Below, piece by piece: positions 35,296-43,708 of a DNA stretch of 64,000 nucleotides (positions within the stretch are counted from its first letter, which is position 1; each line of letters opens with the position of its first letter). Source of the DNA: Flavonifractor sp. An92 (lineage in GTDB: Bacteria; Bacillota; Clostridia; Oscillospirales; Oscillospiraceae); NCBI RefSeq assembly GCF_002159175.1, contig NZ_NFGZ01000001.1, forward strand, positions 248,001-312,000. Reading direction: 5' to 3'. The notes under the pieces are model-generated. The model was not told the DNA's origin. It did no database searches and saw only the letters and a program-made list of their open reading frames with translations. The position numbers and the translations under genes were made by a program.

Positions 35296-37733
35296 GAATC
35301 TTCCTCCTGTTCCGGGGTCTCCAGCTCCTGATACTTGCTCTCGATGAGGGCGTCCACGCTGCCGTGGATCACGCCCTTGAACTCGCCATCCACAAAGCCT
35401 GCCACATGCCCCCGCACGTGGCCGTCCAGGCGCATGGTGCCCTGGTTGAAGCGCTGCTTGCGGTCCCGGTTGAGGGTGATGGCGGTGCGCTCGATGAGGG
35501 CGTCGCCCAGCATGAGCAGCTGAGGCAGCACCGTCATGACCAGGATGATGGAGGTGACGGTGCCCCGGCCCAGAGTCTGACCCACCGAGCCGATGGTGGC
35601 GTCGGTGGAGATGCCCCCGATGAGGAAGCCGGCCACCGCCATGATGGTACCGGAGGTGAGGATGGTGGGGAAGCTCTGGCTCAGGGCCTCCACCGCCGCC
35701 TGCTTCCGGTCCATCAGGGTTTTCAGCTCCAGATACCGGTTGGTGATGACGATGGCGTAGTCGATGGTGGCGCCCATCTGGATGGAGCTGACCACCAGAT
35801 AGCTCAGGAAGAACAGGTTGGTCCCGGTCAGCACCGGCACCGAGAAGTTGATCCAGATGGAGCCCTGGATGGTGAGGACCAGCAGGATGGGCAGGCCCGC
35901 CGACTTGAAAGTGAAGAGCAGGATCACCATGACAAAGAGCGCGGTGAGAATGCTGATCTTCATATTGTCGCCGGAGAAGGAGCTGGCCAGGTCGAAGGCG
36001 TTGGTGGAGTTGCCCACCAGGATCACATCGTCCCCATAGTAGTCCTGGGCGATGGCGCGGATCTCATCCAGGAGGGCGTAGGTCTCGTCGCCCTCGGTAG
36101 GAACATCGGCAATAAAGACCAGCCGGGACCAGTTCTCGCCCCGCAGCTGCTCCAGGCCCACGTCCAGCTGCTCCTGGAGATCGTCCACTTTGTCGGCCTG
36201 TTCCCCGGTGAGGTTTACAACGCCCTTGTCCTTCTGATCCAACAGGAATTCAAAGACGTCGATGAGGGGCACCGCGTAGTCGTCCGGGTTCTGGAAGATG
36301 GCCCCGTACTCCTCCACGCTCAGGCCGTAGGCCTGGTAGAGGAGCCGCGCCAGCTCGATGTCCACCCCGGCCAGCTCCGAGAATTGCCGGGGCGTCATCT
36401 CGTCGGTGAGCATCCGGCCGTCCTCCACCTCGATGTTGGCAAGGCCGGTGGCCTGGGTCACCTGGGGCAGCTCCGAGACCCGCTGCAGGACGTTTTTCTC
36501 CTTGTTGTAGTCTCCCCGGGGCACCAGCACGGCGATGGTGTTTTTGGAGCCGAAGGTATCGGCCACCTTTTCGTCGGCGATGCGCCAGTCGGGCTTGTTG
36601 TCAAAGTCGGTGTCGTTGGTGTCAAAGACATAGTCACAGTGGGAGGAGAGCACCGCCCCGCCCACCACCACCACCAGAAAAATGGGGGGCAGGATGTAGC
36701 GCAGCCGGACCACCGCCTTGCCCCAGAAGTTGATCTTGGGCACCAGATTGCGGTGGCGGGTGCGGTCGATGGGCTTGCTGAAGAGCATGAGCAGGCCGGG
36801 CATGAGCAAAAAGACGCTCAGCATGGAGCACACGATGCCCTTGGAGAGGACGATGCCCATATCAAAGCCGATCTTCAGCTGCATGAGCATCAGGGCAACC
36901 AGGCCGGAGATGGTGGTCAGGCTGGAGGAGGAGATCTCCACGATGGCCTTGCTCAGGGCGGCGATGTCCGCTTCCCGGGGGTCCAGGCCGTTGTCCCGCT
37001 CCTCCATATAGCGGTGGCAGAAGATGATGGCGTAGTCGATGGCCAGGGCCAGCTGCAGGACCACGGCGATGGAGTTGGTAATAAAGGAGATGGTGCCGAA
37101 GATGAAGTTGGTGCCCATGTTCAGCACCGCCGCTGCCACAAAGACGATGAGGTAGACCGGCACCTCCATGTAACTCTTGGAGGTGAAGAGCAGCACCACC
37201 ACGATGACCACCGCCGCAATGGCCAGGATGACGGTCATCTCCTGCTGCAGGCTGGCCGACTCGTCCCGGCCGATCTGGGTGGAGGCGTAGACGTCATAGC
37301 CGTCCAGGGCGGCGAGCACCTCATTCATGGCCTCCACGGTGGCCGGGTCGGTCTCCTCCCCGTCAAAGGAGATGGTGAACAGGGCAGCCGAGTTTTTGTA
37401 GTGTTCCTCCGTGTCGTCAAAGGCCACCTCGGATACCCCGGAGATGGCTTCCAACCGGTGGGAGAGGTCCAGCGCGGTCTCATAGGTCACGTTGGACACC
37501 ATCACGTTGGCGCTGCCCAGGGTGATGAACTCCTCATCCATAATGGTGAGGCCCCGGCGGGTCTCCGTCTGGGCGGGGAGATAAGAGGTGATGTCGTTGT
37601 TGACCTGAACCTTGTCGATGGAGGCCGTGCAGAAGAGCACGGCGGCAAGAAAGACCAGGTAGAAGGCCTTGCGCTTATCGACGATAAAGCGGGCCACTTT
37701 GGTCATCGGGCTTTCGGTACGTTTTTCCTGCAT
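35292..37733 (-). CDS. MMPL-family RND transporter
   Basis: An 813-residue transporter with two repeats of one plus five membrane segments and two large external loops (about 60-165 and 385-590). AIDYAIIFCHRYMEERDNG and ATIDYAIVITNRYLELK are the paired MMPL motifs with the proton-relay Asp. MMPL proteins export lipids, siderophores or peptides. It lies between a TetR gene upstream and a GLUG-repeat gene downstream in one operon. Confidence 0.9.
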   Translation of the reverse strand: MQEKRTESPMTKVARFIVDKRKAFYLVFLAAVLFCTASIDKVQVNNDITSYLPAQTETRRGLTIMDEEFITLGSANVMVSNVTYETALDLSHRLEAISGVSEVAFDDTEEHYKNSAALFTISFDGEETDPATVEAMNEVLAALDGYDVYASTQIGRDESASLQQEMTVILAIAAVVIVVVLLFTSKSYMEVPVYLIVFVAAAVLNMGTNFIFGTISFITNSIAVVLQLALAIDYAIIFCHRYMEERDNGLDPREADIAALSKAIVEISSSSLTTISGLVALMLMQLKIGFDMGIVLSKGIVCSMLSVFLLMPGLLMLFSKPIDRTRHRNLVPKINFWGKAVVRLRYILPPIFLVVVVGGAVLSSHCDYVFDTNDTDFDNKPDWRIADEKVADTFGSKNTIAVLVPRGDYNKEKNVLQRVSELPQVTQATGLANIEVEDGRMLTDEMTPRQFSELAGVDIELARLLYQAYGLSVEEYGAIFQNPDDYAVPLIDVFEFLLDQKDKGVVNLTGEQADKVDDLQEQLDVGLEQLRGENWSRLVFIADVPTEGDETYALLDEIRAIAQDYYGDDVILVGNSTNAFDLASSFSGDNMKISILTALFVMVILLFTFKSAGLPILLVLTIQGSIWINFSVPVLTGTNLFFLSYLVVSSIQMGATIDYAIVITNRYLELKTLMDRKQAAVEALSQSFPTILTSGTIMAVAGFLIGGISTDATIGSVGQTLGRGTVTSIILVMTVLPQLLMLGDALIERTAITLNRDRKQRFNQGTMRLDGHVRGHVAGFVDGEFKGVIHGSVDALIESKYQELETPEQEEDS

Positions 37734-37742
37734 AAGAGTGCC

Positions 37743-38318
37743 TCACTGAATGGGGATGAATTGCTCCAGATTCGCCAGCAGATAACTGGTCGGGAGGGGT
37801 TCGTCGCTGGTAAGCCACCAGCGGATCAGCGCGAGCATGGCTCCGGTGTAGAAGTGGGCGGCCACCTGGGGGTCCACCTGGGGCGATGCCTCCCGGAAGC
37901 GGGGCTCGGACAGCAGACGGCACACCTCTCCGGCGGCGCAGTCCTCCAGTGTGTGGGCCAGAGTGTCCGCCCCACTGTTGGCGCAGGCCCGGTACAGTGC
38001 CCGGCGCTGGGCAAAAAACTCAAAGACGTTCCGCGCGGCGGTGAGCAGATACTCCCGCGGACTGCGTTCCGGGTCCTGGGGCAGGCAGGTTTCGGTGCAC
38101 TCCTGTTCCAGCCGCTCCAGCAGGTAGTGCAGCAGCTCCTGCTTGTCGTTGAAGTGGGCGTAGAAAGTGGTGCGGTGGACCATGGCCCGCCGGCAGATGT
38201 CGGTGACCGACAACTCCTGGAAGGGCTTTTCCTCCAGCAGTTGGGTCAGCGCGTCTACCAGCTGCTTGCGGGTCTTGCGCTGTCGCAGATCCAGATGTTC
38301 CTCACGCGAATGTTCCAT
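37743..38318 (-). CDS. TetR-family regulator of the MMPL operon
   Basis: A 191-residue regulator. The start is the ATG at 38318, seven bases after GGGAGG, since an ATG six bases earlier is too close to it. The HTH (about 10-55) reads LSVTDICRRAMVHRTTFYAHFNDKQELLHYL, the TetR signature. A TetR_C-like ligand domain follows. First gene of the operon with MMPL and GLUG genes, so it probably represses them. Confidence 0.88.
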   Translation of the reverse strand: MEHSREEHLDLRQRKTRKQLVDALTQLLEEKPFQELSVTDICRRAMVHRTTFYAHFNDKQELLHYLLERLEQECTETCLPQDPERSPREYLLTAARNVFEFFAQRRALYRACANSGADTLAHTLEDCAAGEVCRLLSEPRFREASPQVDPQVAAHFYTGAMLALIRWWLTSDEPLPTSYLLANLEQFIPIQ

Positions 38319-38345
38319 AAGCATACCTCCCGAGCGAATAGCGTC

Positions 38346-38374
38346 ATTGTAGTCTTTTATCCTACATTTGTCAA
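38346..38374 (-). promoter_or_regulatory. Promoter of the TetR-MMPL-GLUG operon
   Basis: On the reverse strand TTGACA (38374-38369) and TACAAT (38351-38346) are 17 bases apart, 28 bases before the TetR start codon. Repeats of the form CTAC/GTAG lie around the -35 and may be the TetR operator, but they match poorly. Confidence 0.8.
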
Positions 38375-38420
38375 GATACCATACATTCGTAGTTTATCTT
38401 TTCTGCCATATCCAACCGTA

Positions 38421-38461
38421 AAAAAGAGCGAGCTGATGTATAAAATCAGCTCGCTCTTTTT
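38421..38461. terminator. Bidirectional terminator, probably the original guaA terminator
   Basis: A 17-bp perfect stem (38421-38437 with 38445-38461, 7-base loop) with A5 and T5 flanks. No complete gene ends next to it. Fifty bases to its right is the guaA-like 3' end at 38511, so before insertion of the element it would have followed guaA. Confidence 0.85.
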
Positions 38462-38510
38462 CCTATTTTCGAAAATCAGCAGAGATAATGAACTTTTCAG
38501 GACCTTAAAG

Positions 38511-38523
38511 TTACTCCCATTCG
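38511..38523. other. Left attachment site candidate (attL)
   Basis: On the reverse strand the sequence encodes ...AEWE-stop (CGAATGGGAGTAA), a near copy of the guaA end IEWE-stop (CGAATGGGAATGA) at 47366-47378. Eleven of 13 bases agree, with TCCCATTCG identical. It marks the left end of the integrated element. Confidence 0.7.
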
Positions 38524-38573
38524 GCAAATTCAGATATAGTAGGGTGTATTTGAGGTGATTTCGCAGGAAAAAC

Positions 38574-38643
38574 TTTCGCAAATATGTTAATATTCCACCT
38601 GCTATTTTCGGCTGTAAAGTTTATTAGTATCAAAATAGTATCA
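38574..38643. repeat. Left-end integrase/excisionase site candidates
   Basis: TTTCGCAAATATGTTAAT at 38574-38591 is repeated exactly at 46487-46504 near the excisionase gene. AGTATCAA at 38626-38633 and AGTATCA at 38637-38643, 11 bases apart, mirror an identical pair at 47289-47307 near the right end. The 11-base phase (one helix turn) fits adjacent arm-type sites of a tyrosine integrase. Confidence 0.6.
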
Positions 38644-38959
38644 CAAAAGGCTGGGAAATACAACAGAATTATGTGGAGCTCTACATAATTCCGGCACGGA
38701 CGGACGCTGTCAGGCACAGCGGATAACAGCCTTGCAAGAGGCGTTGTACCTGCGCTGGATATATTCTTGATAGGCTTTCTGGTCTGTCATGGAAATTCCC
38801 CCTCTCTGAATAATAGTGCGGGGCGGCAGCACTCCTTGCTGTCGCTCCTTGACTGCCTAACTGCGAAACCGGGCGGGGCTGTCAACGGTGGGCGAAGCCC
38901 GTTCATCTTGACCGCCCGCTGGCTCGGCTGGCTTTGCTATTTACCCGACAAACTTGAAT
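38644..38959. other. Left part of element, no intact gene
   Basis: About 315 bases between the arm-site repeats and the methyltransferase gene. Apart from a short truncated frame (38710-38790) I see only GC-richer, unassigned sequence. Confidence 0.5.
38710..38790 (-). pseudogene. Truncated remnant of a conjugative-element sigma-like protein
   Basis: A 26-codon frame starts MTDQKAYQEYIQRRYNASCK after GAGGGGGAATTTCC and ends at TGA. It resembles the N-terminus of the small sigma-70-like proteins found near tet genes in Clostridial conjugative elements, which are several times longer. I read it as a 5' remnant left after a deletion; the similarity is from memory. Confidence 0.4.
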
Positions 38960-39727
38960 TTATTGTAAGGTATCACGTTTTACCTTCTTAAGCCTTACTA
39001 TCATTACCATAGGAATTTCTTTGTTGGTTTTGAAACATTCTTCATAAAATCCATCAATGACAAATCCAGCTCTAAAACAAAGGTTAAAAATATCTTGTAT
39101 GGAACGATGATAATAAATCTGCTCTTTCGGTTGCCCTTCAATCGCTATATCATAGTAACTGTGCGGTGTCATATATTTTTCAGTCAACGTGACAAAACAA
39201 GGGTGTTGCGTTGCAAAGACAAAAATTCCGCTTTCCTGCAACAGTTCATAAACAGCCATAAGAAGTGGTTCAATATCCGTAATATCCATAATTGCCATAT
39301 TAGAAACTGCTTTCGTAAAGGCTCGATTTCTTTTTAATTCTAATATACTTTTTCTATTGGTCGCATCCGCCACACAAAATTCAATTTGTTTTGCATATTG
39401 TGATTGCCGTCTTTTAGCCAATTCTATCATTTTTTTGCTGTAATCAAAAGCGACAACCGAAGCGCCTCTTTGTGCAAGATACGAAGAATAATTTCCATTG
39501 CCACACGCAATATCCAAAATATAATCCGCAGGATTAGGAGATAGAAGTTCCGTTACTTTGGGACGCACTACCTCTCTGTGAAATTCATTAGATTCGTCAC
39601 CCATTGCATTATCCCAAAATTGTGCGTTCTCCTCCCAGATTTTTTTACTTTCCTCTGTTCCCATGTTCTCTCCCACTCCCAAAATTTGCTTTTTTGCTTC
39701 CATTAAATCTTCCTTACGATATTCCAT
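38960..39727 (-). CDS. Class I SAM-dependent methyltransferase (element cargo)
   Basis: 255 residues from the ATG at 39727, preceded by GGAGGGTAAC. SAM-binding motif I is ILDIACGNGNYSS (about 73-85), with VVAFDYSKKMIELAKRR as motif II and FCVADATN as motif III. It is AT-rich compared with everything around it, including tet(W), which points to a separate origin. It lies 50 bases downstream of tet(W) and is probably read from the same promoter. Substrate unknown; it is not a recognised rRNA-methylating resistance gene. Confidence 0.82.
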   Translation of the reverse strand: MEYRKEDLMEAKKQILGVGENMGTEESKKIWEENAQFWDNAMGDESNEFHREVVRPKVTELLSPNPADYILDIACGNGNYSSYLAQRGASVVAFDYSKKMIELAKRRQSQYAKQIEFCVADATNRKSILELKRNRAFTKAVSNMAIMDITDIEPLLMAVYELLQESGIFVFATQHPCFVTLTEKYMTPHSYYDIAIEGQPKEQIYYHRSIQDIFNLCFRAGFVIDGFYEECFKTNKEIPMVMIVRLKKVKRDTLQ

Positions 39728-39777
39728 TGTTACCCTCCATAACTTCTGATTGTTGCCGTCTTGACGATTATGTATCT

Positions 39778-41697
39778 TTACATTACCTTCTGAAACATAT
39801 GGCGCACCTTGTCCAGGCGGTTGTTTGGACGGCGGGGCTGGATGACCGGCTGGCCGACAGCGGCCTGATACCCTTTTAGCTCTGTAAGGCATACGCTCTG
39901 CCCGTTGGTGTAAAAGGCCAGATCAGTACGGTATGCCTGTATACAGCGGGCGGGAATCTCGCCAGTAAAGACAACTTCATCCTTTTTTACCTGGGCCGTT
40001 TCGATGGTGGCACAGTATTTCGGTGCATCATGATAAGCCCTGGAAAGGTATTCCTGGGGCGCATAGAGGGTGAAGGAGAGATAAGGTTCCAGCAGCTGCG
40101 TCCCCGATTCCTTCAATGCCTGTTCCAATACAATCGGGGCCAATGAGCGGAAGTCCGCCGGCGTGCTGACTGGACTGTAATAAAGCCCGTATTCAAAGCA
40201 AATCTTACAGTCCGTTACGTTCCAGCCGAACAAGCCCTGCTCCAGCCCGTAACGGATACCATCCCTGACAGCGTTTTGAAAACTCTGGTTCAAGTATCCC
40301 AGCGAAACCCGGCTCTCGTATTGTACGCCGGAGCCAAGCGGGAGTGGTGTAACAGACAGTCCGATAGATGCCCAAAACGGGTTGGGCGGCACCTCGATAT
40401 GGATGGTGTGGCTGGCTGCTTTGAGCGGCCGCTCCATATAAATGACGGTGGGTTCCTTTACCACTGTTTCAATCTTGTATTTTTCCGACAGCAAAGCGGA
40501 AACGACCTCCAACTGCACCCGGCCCAAAAAAGAAAGAATGATCTCATGGGTGATGGAATCCACTTCGCAGCGCAAAAGCGGGTCAGTATCCGCAAGTTGC
40601 GTAAGAGCGTCCAGCAGCCGTTCTCTTTGCGCTGCCGTTTTCGGCGCAATCGTCGTCCGCAGCATGGGGAGGGGGGCCTCGCGCCACCTTTTACGAGGGA
40701 GCCGGGTTTGATCCCCTAATACATCGTTTAACCTCACGCTGTCGCTGGGAAGGATAACAATTTCGCCCGGATAAGCGGTGTCTGTCCGAACAATTTCCCC
40801 TTTGGATGGAATACGCATCTCTGTGATTTTCAGCTTTTCTCTCCCGGCCAGGGCCACCGTATCCCGCAGGCGCAGCGTTCCGCTGTATAGCCGCAGATAG
40901 ACACGCCGCTGGCCGCAATCGGTGTACTCAACCTTGAAAACGCTGCCGCATAGGGTGGCGCTCCCCTGTTCCCCAATCGGTTGGAACAGTCCTGTCACCG
41001 CATCCATCAACGGTTGAATGCCAAGGCCCTTTTTGGCGCTGCCATGATAGACCGGAAACAGGGAGGCTTCTTGAACCCGCCGCTGTTCCTCCCGCGCAAG
41101 TTTTTCCTGGCTGATTGGTTCTCCTGCGATATACTTTTCCAATAATGCATCGTTATTTTCGATGACCGCATCCCATGCTTCTATGTCGGTATTTTCCTCC
41201 AGGACTATTTCCGGGGACAGCGACACCGTCTGCTTGATGATAATATCGGCGGAGAGCTTATCCCGAACAGACTGAACCACGCTCTGCAAATCAACGCCAG
41301 CCTGGTCGATCTTGTTGATAAAGATAACGGTGGGAATGTTCATTTTCCGCAGGGCATGGAACAGAATACGGGTCTGGGCCTGCACGCCATCTTTCGCGGA
41401 GATCACCAAGATGGCCCCATCTAAAACAGCCAAAGAGCGGTACACCTCCGCCAAAAAATCCATGTGGCCGGGCGTATCCACAATGTTAACTTTACATCTG
41501 TGCCACTGGAAGGAAGTGACTGCCGCTTGAATGGTAATCCCACGCTGCCGCTCCAAAAACAAGGTGTCCGTCCTCGTTGTCCCTTTTTCGACGCTCCCTG
41601 GTTCTGAAATGGCTCCACTGGCATATAGCAGACTCTCCGTCAAGGTCGTCTTTCCAGCGTCTACATGGGCAAGAATCCCGATATTGATAATGTTCAT
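39778..41697 (-). CDS. tet(W): Tetracycline resistance ribosomal protection protein Tet(W)
   Basis: A 639-residue GTPase related to EF-G that removes tetracycline from the ribosome. G1 AHVDAGKTT (10-18), G2/G3 RGIT and DTPGHMD, and G4 NKID are intact; the whole chain matches Tet(W) closely from memory, with only scattered substitutions (for example the C-terminal MFQKVM). The length equals the usual 639, with no frame break, so it should be functional. Upstream are a leader peptide and an attenuator hairpin of the tet(M)/tet(O)/tet(W) type. GC content is between those of the AT-rich cargo and the chromosome. Confidence 0.97.
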   Translation of the reverse strand: MNIINIGILAHVDAGKTTLTESLLYASGAISEPGSVEKGTTRTDTLFLERQRGITIQAAVTSFQWHRCKVNIVDTPGHMDFLAEVYRSLAVLDGAILVISAKDGVQAQTRILFHALRKMNIPTVIFINKIDQAGVDLQSVVQSVRDKLSADIIIKQTVSLSPEIVLEENTDIEAWDAVIENNDALLEKYIAGEPISQEKLAREEQRRVQEASLFPVYHGSAKKGLGIQPLMDAVTGLFQPIGEQGSATLCGSVFKVEYTDCGQRRVYLRLYSGTLRLRDTVALAGREKLKITEMRIPSKGEIVRTDTAYPGEIVILPSDSVRLNDVLGDQTRLPRKRWREAPLPMLRTTIAPKTAAQRERLLDALTQLADTDPLLRCEVDSITHEIILSFLGRVQLEVVSALLSEKYKIETVVKEPTVIYMERPLKAASHTIHIEVPPNPFWASIGLSVTPLPLGSGVQYESRVSLGYLNQSFQNAVRDGIRYGLEQGLFGWNVTDCKICFEYGLYYSPVSTPADFRSLAPIVLEQALKESGTQLLEPYLSFTLYAPQEYLSRAYHDAPKYCATIETAQVKKDEVVFTGEIPARCIQAYRTDLAFYTNGQSVCLTELKGYQAAVGQPVIQPRRPNNRLDKVRHMFQKVM

Positions 41698-41729
41698 GTC
41701 TATCCTCCATACAAGGCCCGAATGGGCGC

Positions 41730-41767
41730 AAAAATCCCCAGCGGCTAATACTTTTACCGCTGGGGAT
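41730..41767 (-). terminator. Attenuator terminator in the tet(W) leader
   Basis: On the reverse strand an 11-bp stem (41767-41757 with 41744-41734) is followed by T5, about 30 bases before the tet(W) ATG. In this class of tet genes, ribosome stalling on the leader peptide in the presence of tetracycline prevents this terminator from forming. Confidence 0.85.
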
Positions 41768-41915
41768 CATGACTTCGGACACACAGAAACATACACGACT
41801 TACATAAGCCGCGGTCCGTCACGATATTTACTAAAAAGGCAAAAGTATTCTTAAAATTGGGTACAAAAACCAAGCCCCTGCAAGGGGCAATCATTTTTGC
41901 GCCCATTATCAAATT

Positions 41916-41939
41916 TTATTTAAGAATACCTTGCCGCAT
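41916..41939 (-). CDS. tet(W) leader peptide MRQGILK
   Basis: A seven-codon frame (ATG to TAA) with GAGGAG upstream. The same short leader occurs before tet(M)-type genes, as I recall. Its sequence is part of competing hairpins (TATTCTTAAAT can pair with a downstream copy at about 41850), which fits attenuation control of tet(W). Confidence 0.7.
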   Translation of the reverse strand: MRQGILK

Positions 41940-41971
41940 ATTTGATAGACTCCTCAAATCAGGATAATAGC

Positions 41972-42000
41972 AGTATATCATAGTACGCTCTAAAAAACAA
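41972..42000 (-). promoter_or_regulatory. Promoter of tet(W)
   Basis: On the reverse strand TTGTTT (42000-41995) and TATACT (41977-41972) are 17 bases apart, and the leader follows directly. A 275-base transcribed leader before tet(W) is normal for this family. Confidence 0.65.
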
Positions 42001-42031
42001 GAAATCATTTTACCGATTCCACAAATAAAAT

Positions 42032-42069
42032 CGGAGGGTATTCACTGGAATACCCTCCGGTTTTGGTGA
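42032..42069 (-). terminator. Terminator after the relaxase gene
   Basis: A 12-bp perfect stem (42032-42043 with 42048-42059, 4-base loop) followed on the reverse strand by ATTTTATTT. It separates the mobilisation operon from tet(W). Confidence 0.85.
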
Positions 42070-43257
42070 TTATCGTGCGTCTATCCGAATTTTTGACTTT
42101 GCGGCCCGTTTCCGTTCCTTTTCGGCATGTTCCTGCTGGTAAGCTGCCTCTAATATTCTGTCCACTTGTTCTGGGCCAAAGGCCCTTTTGACCCGCTCAT
42201 AGTCAGCGGAGACTTGCCGCATGGCCTTGTTTTCCAACTTGACCTCCTGCAATCGATCAGACAGGCGGATGTTGCTCTCCCTCACCCGGCCATAGTCCCC
42301 TTGCAGACGCTCAAATTTCCCCCGCAGCTCCACATAGGCCAGATACAGGGAGCGCAGCACCTTGACGATTTGGGCCAGCAGGGGCTTTGCCTTTTTCTCT
42401 CGGTAGGCCCGGCCTGTTTCCAGCGTTCCCGGCTCCGGCAAAATCTCCTCCGGATTGGCGGAGAAATCCGCTGCCAACCGCTCCATATTTTTCACCGCCG
42501 GGGCAAGTTCTTTGAGCCGCCGTTCCTGGCTCTCCACCTGGTTTTCTTTCTCCGCCTTGACCGTCTCCAGAACGGCGATCTCCTTTGCCCGCTGCTCTTT
42601 CTTGTAGTCCAGCACAGACAAGTGCTTGTCGTGGGTGCCTTTGTCCTCCCACTCAATCCCGTGGCGCTCCATGACCAGGGAAAGCTGCTCCTTTTCCGAG
42701 CGCACCCACTGGCTCCACTCTGTGTCCCCTCTGGTGCCGCCCTGGAAACCCTGGGCCGCTAACGCCTGTTTCAAAGATACCCTCGTGTCCAGCCCTCGCT
42801 TGCTCCCGGTGGTGAATGGTACAAAGTCAATGTGCAGATGGGGCGTAGCCTCGTCCATGTGGAGGTGGGCAGAGAACACCCGGAGTTGGGGGTTGCGCTC
42901 TTGAAAGCCCTTCATGTACTCGTCCAAAACCGCTGCCGCAAGCTGTCCCTCCTCGCTGTCGGCGCTCATATCATCTCGATTGCCCACTTGCAGGATGATT
43001 TCATGGAACGGCTTTTCCTGCTTGCCGGAGCGGATCTTCTCATAGTAATCCTCTATCCTTCTGTCGGCCCTGGTTTGTTTAGCGTTGTACCGTTCCAGAG
43101 CCTCGTCAAAGAGTTCATGGTACACCGCCTTGATATTCTCCTGGCAGTAGGTTATATTCAAGTGGGAGCGTTCCGGGTCAGTGTTCTTGGCGTGGAATTT
43201 TCTACTGTTATGGTTCACCGATCCTTGGCCCACCATGGCGCTGATTGTCCTTTTCAA
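42070..43257 (-). CDS. MobV/Pre-type relaxase
   Basis: A 395-residue mobilisation protein that nicks the element at its transfer origin. The start is probably TTG at 43257, after GGAGGGATTGAT. N-terminal NHNSRKFHAKNTDPERSHLN and the metal-binding HLHMDEATPHLHIDFVPF (131-148) are the MobV (Pre/Mob) motifs. The C-terminal half (about 210-395) is charged and coiled-coil, as in this family. It lies downstream of a repeat-rich 446-base region that probably contains the transfer origin. Confidence 0.9.
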   Translation of the reverse strand: MKRTISAMVGQGSVNHNSRKFHAKNTDPERSHLNITYCQENIKAVYHELFDEALERYNAKQTRADRRIEDYYEKIRSGKQEKPFHEIILQVGNRDDMSADSEEGQLAAAVLDEYMKGFQERNPQLRVFSAHLHMDEATPHLHIDFVPFTTGSKRGLDTRVSLKQALAAQGFQGGTRGDTEWSQWVRSEKEQLSLVMERHGIEWEDKGTHDKHLSVLDYKKEQRAKEIAVLETVKAEKENQVESQERRLKELAPAVKNMERLAADFSANPEEILPEPGTLETGRAYREKKAKPLLAQIVKVLRSLYLAYVELRGKFERLQGDYGRVRESNIRLSDRLQEVKLENKAMRQVSADYERVKRAFGPEQVDRILEAAYQQEHAEKERKRAAKSKIRIDAR

Positions 43258-43703
43258 ATCAATCCCTCCTCCCTTTTCCGCCGCGCAAGCGGCGAGCCTT
43301 TGTTACTTTCTGCGAAAGTAACGCAAAAGCACTTTTGACAGCCTGACGGCCATCAAAAGCGCATTTGCGCCCTACGGGGTGGTGTGGGGGCTTTGCCCCC
43401 GGCAACTGCGGTTGCCTCCCCCAGCAGGGCCGCCCTTTGAAAAGGGCACCCTGCACCCCGCCTAAACTTTGTCACTCGCCGTTGGGCAGGGTGGAAAGGC
43501 CAGGGGCCTTTCCACCGCCCGGCAAGTGTTTTCCGTGGGCCGAAAGTCAAGGGGTACGGGTTGTATTGACTTGCGGCAATCTCCACCCGCAGGTATGCCC
43601 CCCTTGACTTTCGCCCCCGCTCCCCGTGACAGCCGTGACGACCGTGACGATGTTTTACACACCGCCTCCGCACTCCGAAAAGCTGTCACAGCTGTCACGG
43701 TCG
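43258..43703. other. Repeat-rich region between helicase and relaxase genes
   Basis: A 446-base non-coding, GC-rich stretch packed with inverted repeats: GTTACTTTC/GAAAGTAAC (43302-43322), GGGGGC/GCCCCC (43386-43400), GGCAAC/GTTGCC (43401-43416), TGGAAAGGCC with its complement around 43492-43514, and the longer repeats listed separately. Its place directly upstream of the relaxase start fits a transfer origin and perhaps a replication origin. Confidence 0.55.
43542..43612. repeat. 13-bp perfect inverted repeat in candidate oriT region
   Basis: GAAAGTCAAGGGG (43542-43554) is mirrored by CCCCTTGACTTTC (43600-43612) around a 45-base centre. Relaxase recognition sites are often inverted repeats of this kind, but the nick site cannot be seen from sequence alone. 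Confidence 0.55.
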
Positions 43704-43708
43704 TCACG
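43624..43708. repeat. Two opposed arrays of 9-bp-spaced GTGAC iterons
   Basis: CCGTGAC occurs at 43624, 43633 and 43642, exactly nine bases apart. GTCAC occurs at 43685, 43694 and 43703, also nine apart, in the opposite direction. The inner copies form a 15-bp perfect inverted repeat (43634-43648 with 43694-43708). The last copies overlap the end of the RepA-like gene. Ordered iterons next to a helicase gene suggest an origin or a control site. Confidence 0.65.

Noticed and set aside
38346-38400. Clear TetR operator palindrome at the MMPL operon promoter
   Set aside because: CTAC/GTAG half-sites occur, but the inverted match is only 5 of 8 bases, too weak to call a palindrome.
39778-41697. 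Mosaic or novel tet class
   Set aside because: The whole protein follows Tet(W) with scattered changes only; I see no block that switches to Tet(O) or Tet(32), although an alignment would be needed to exclude a short C-terminal exchange.
43302-43708. CRISPR array
   Set aside because: The repeats are short (5-15 bp), opposed and nine bases apart, without spacers of constant length and without cas genes.
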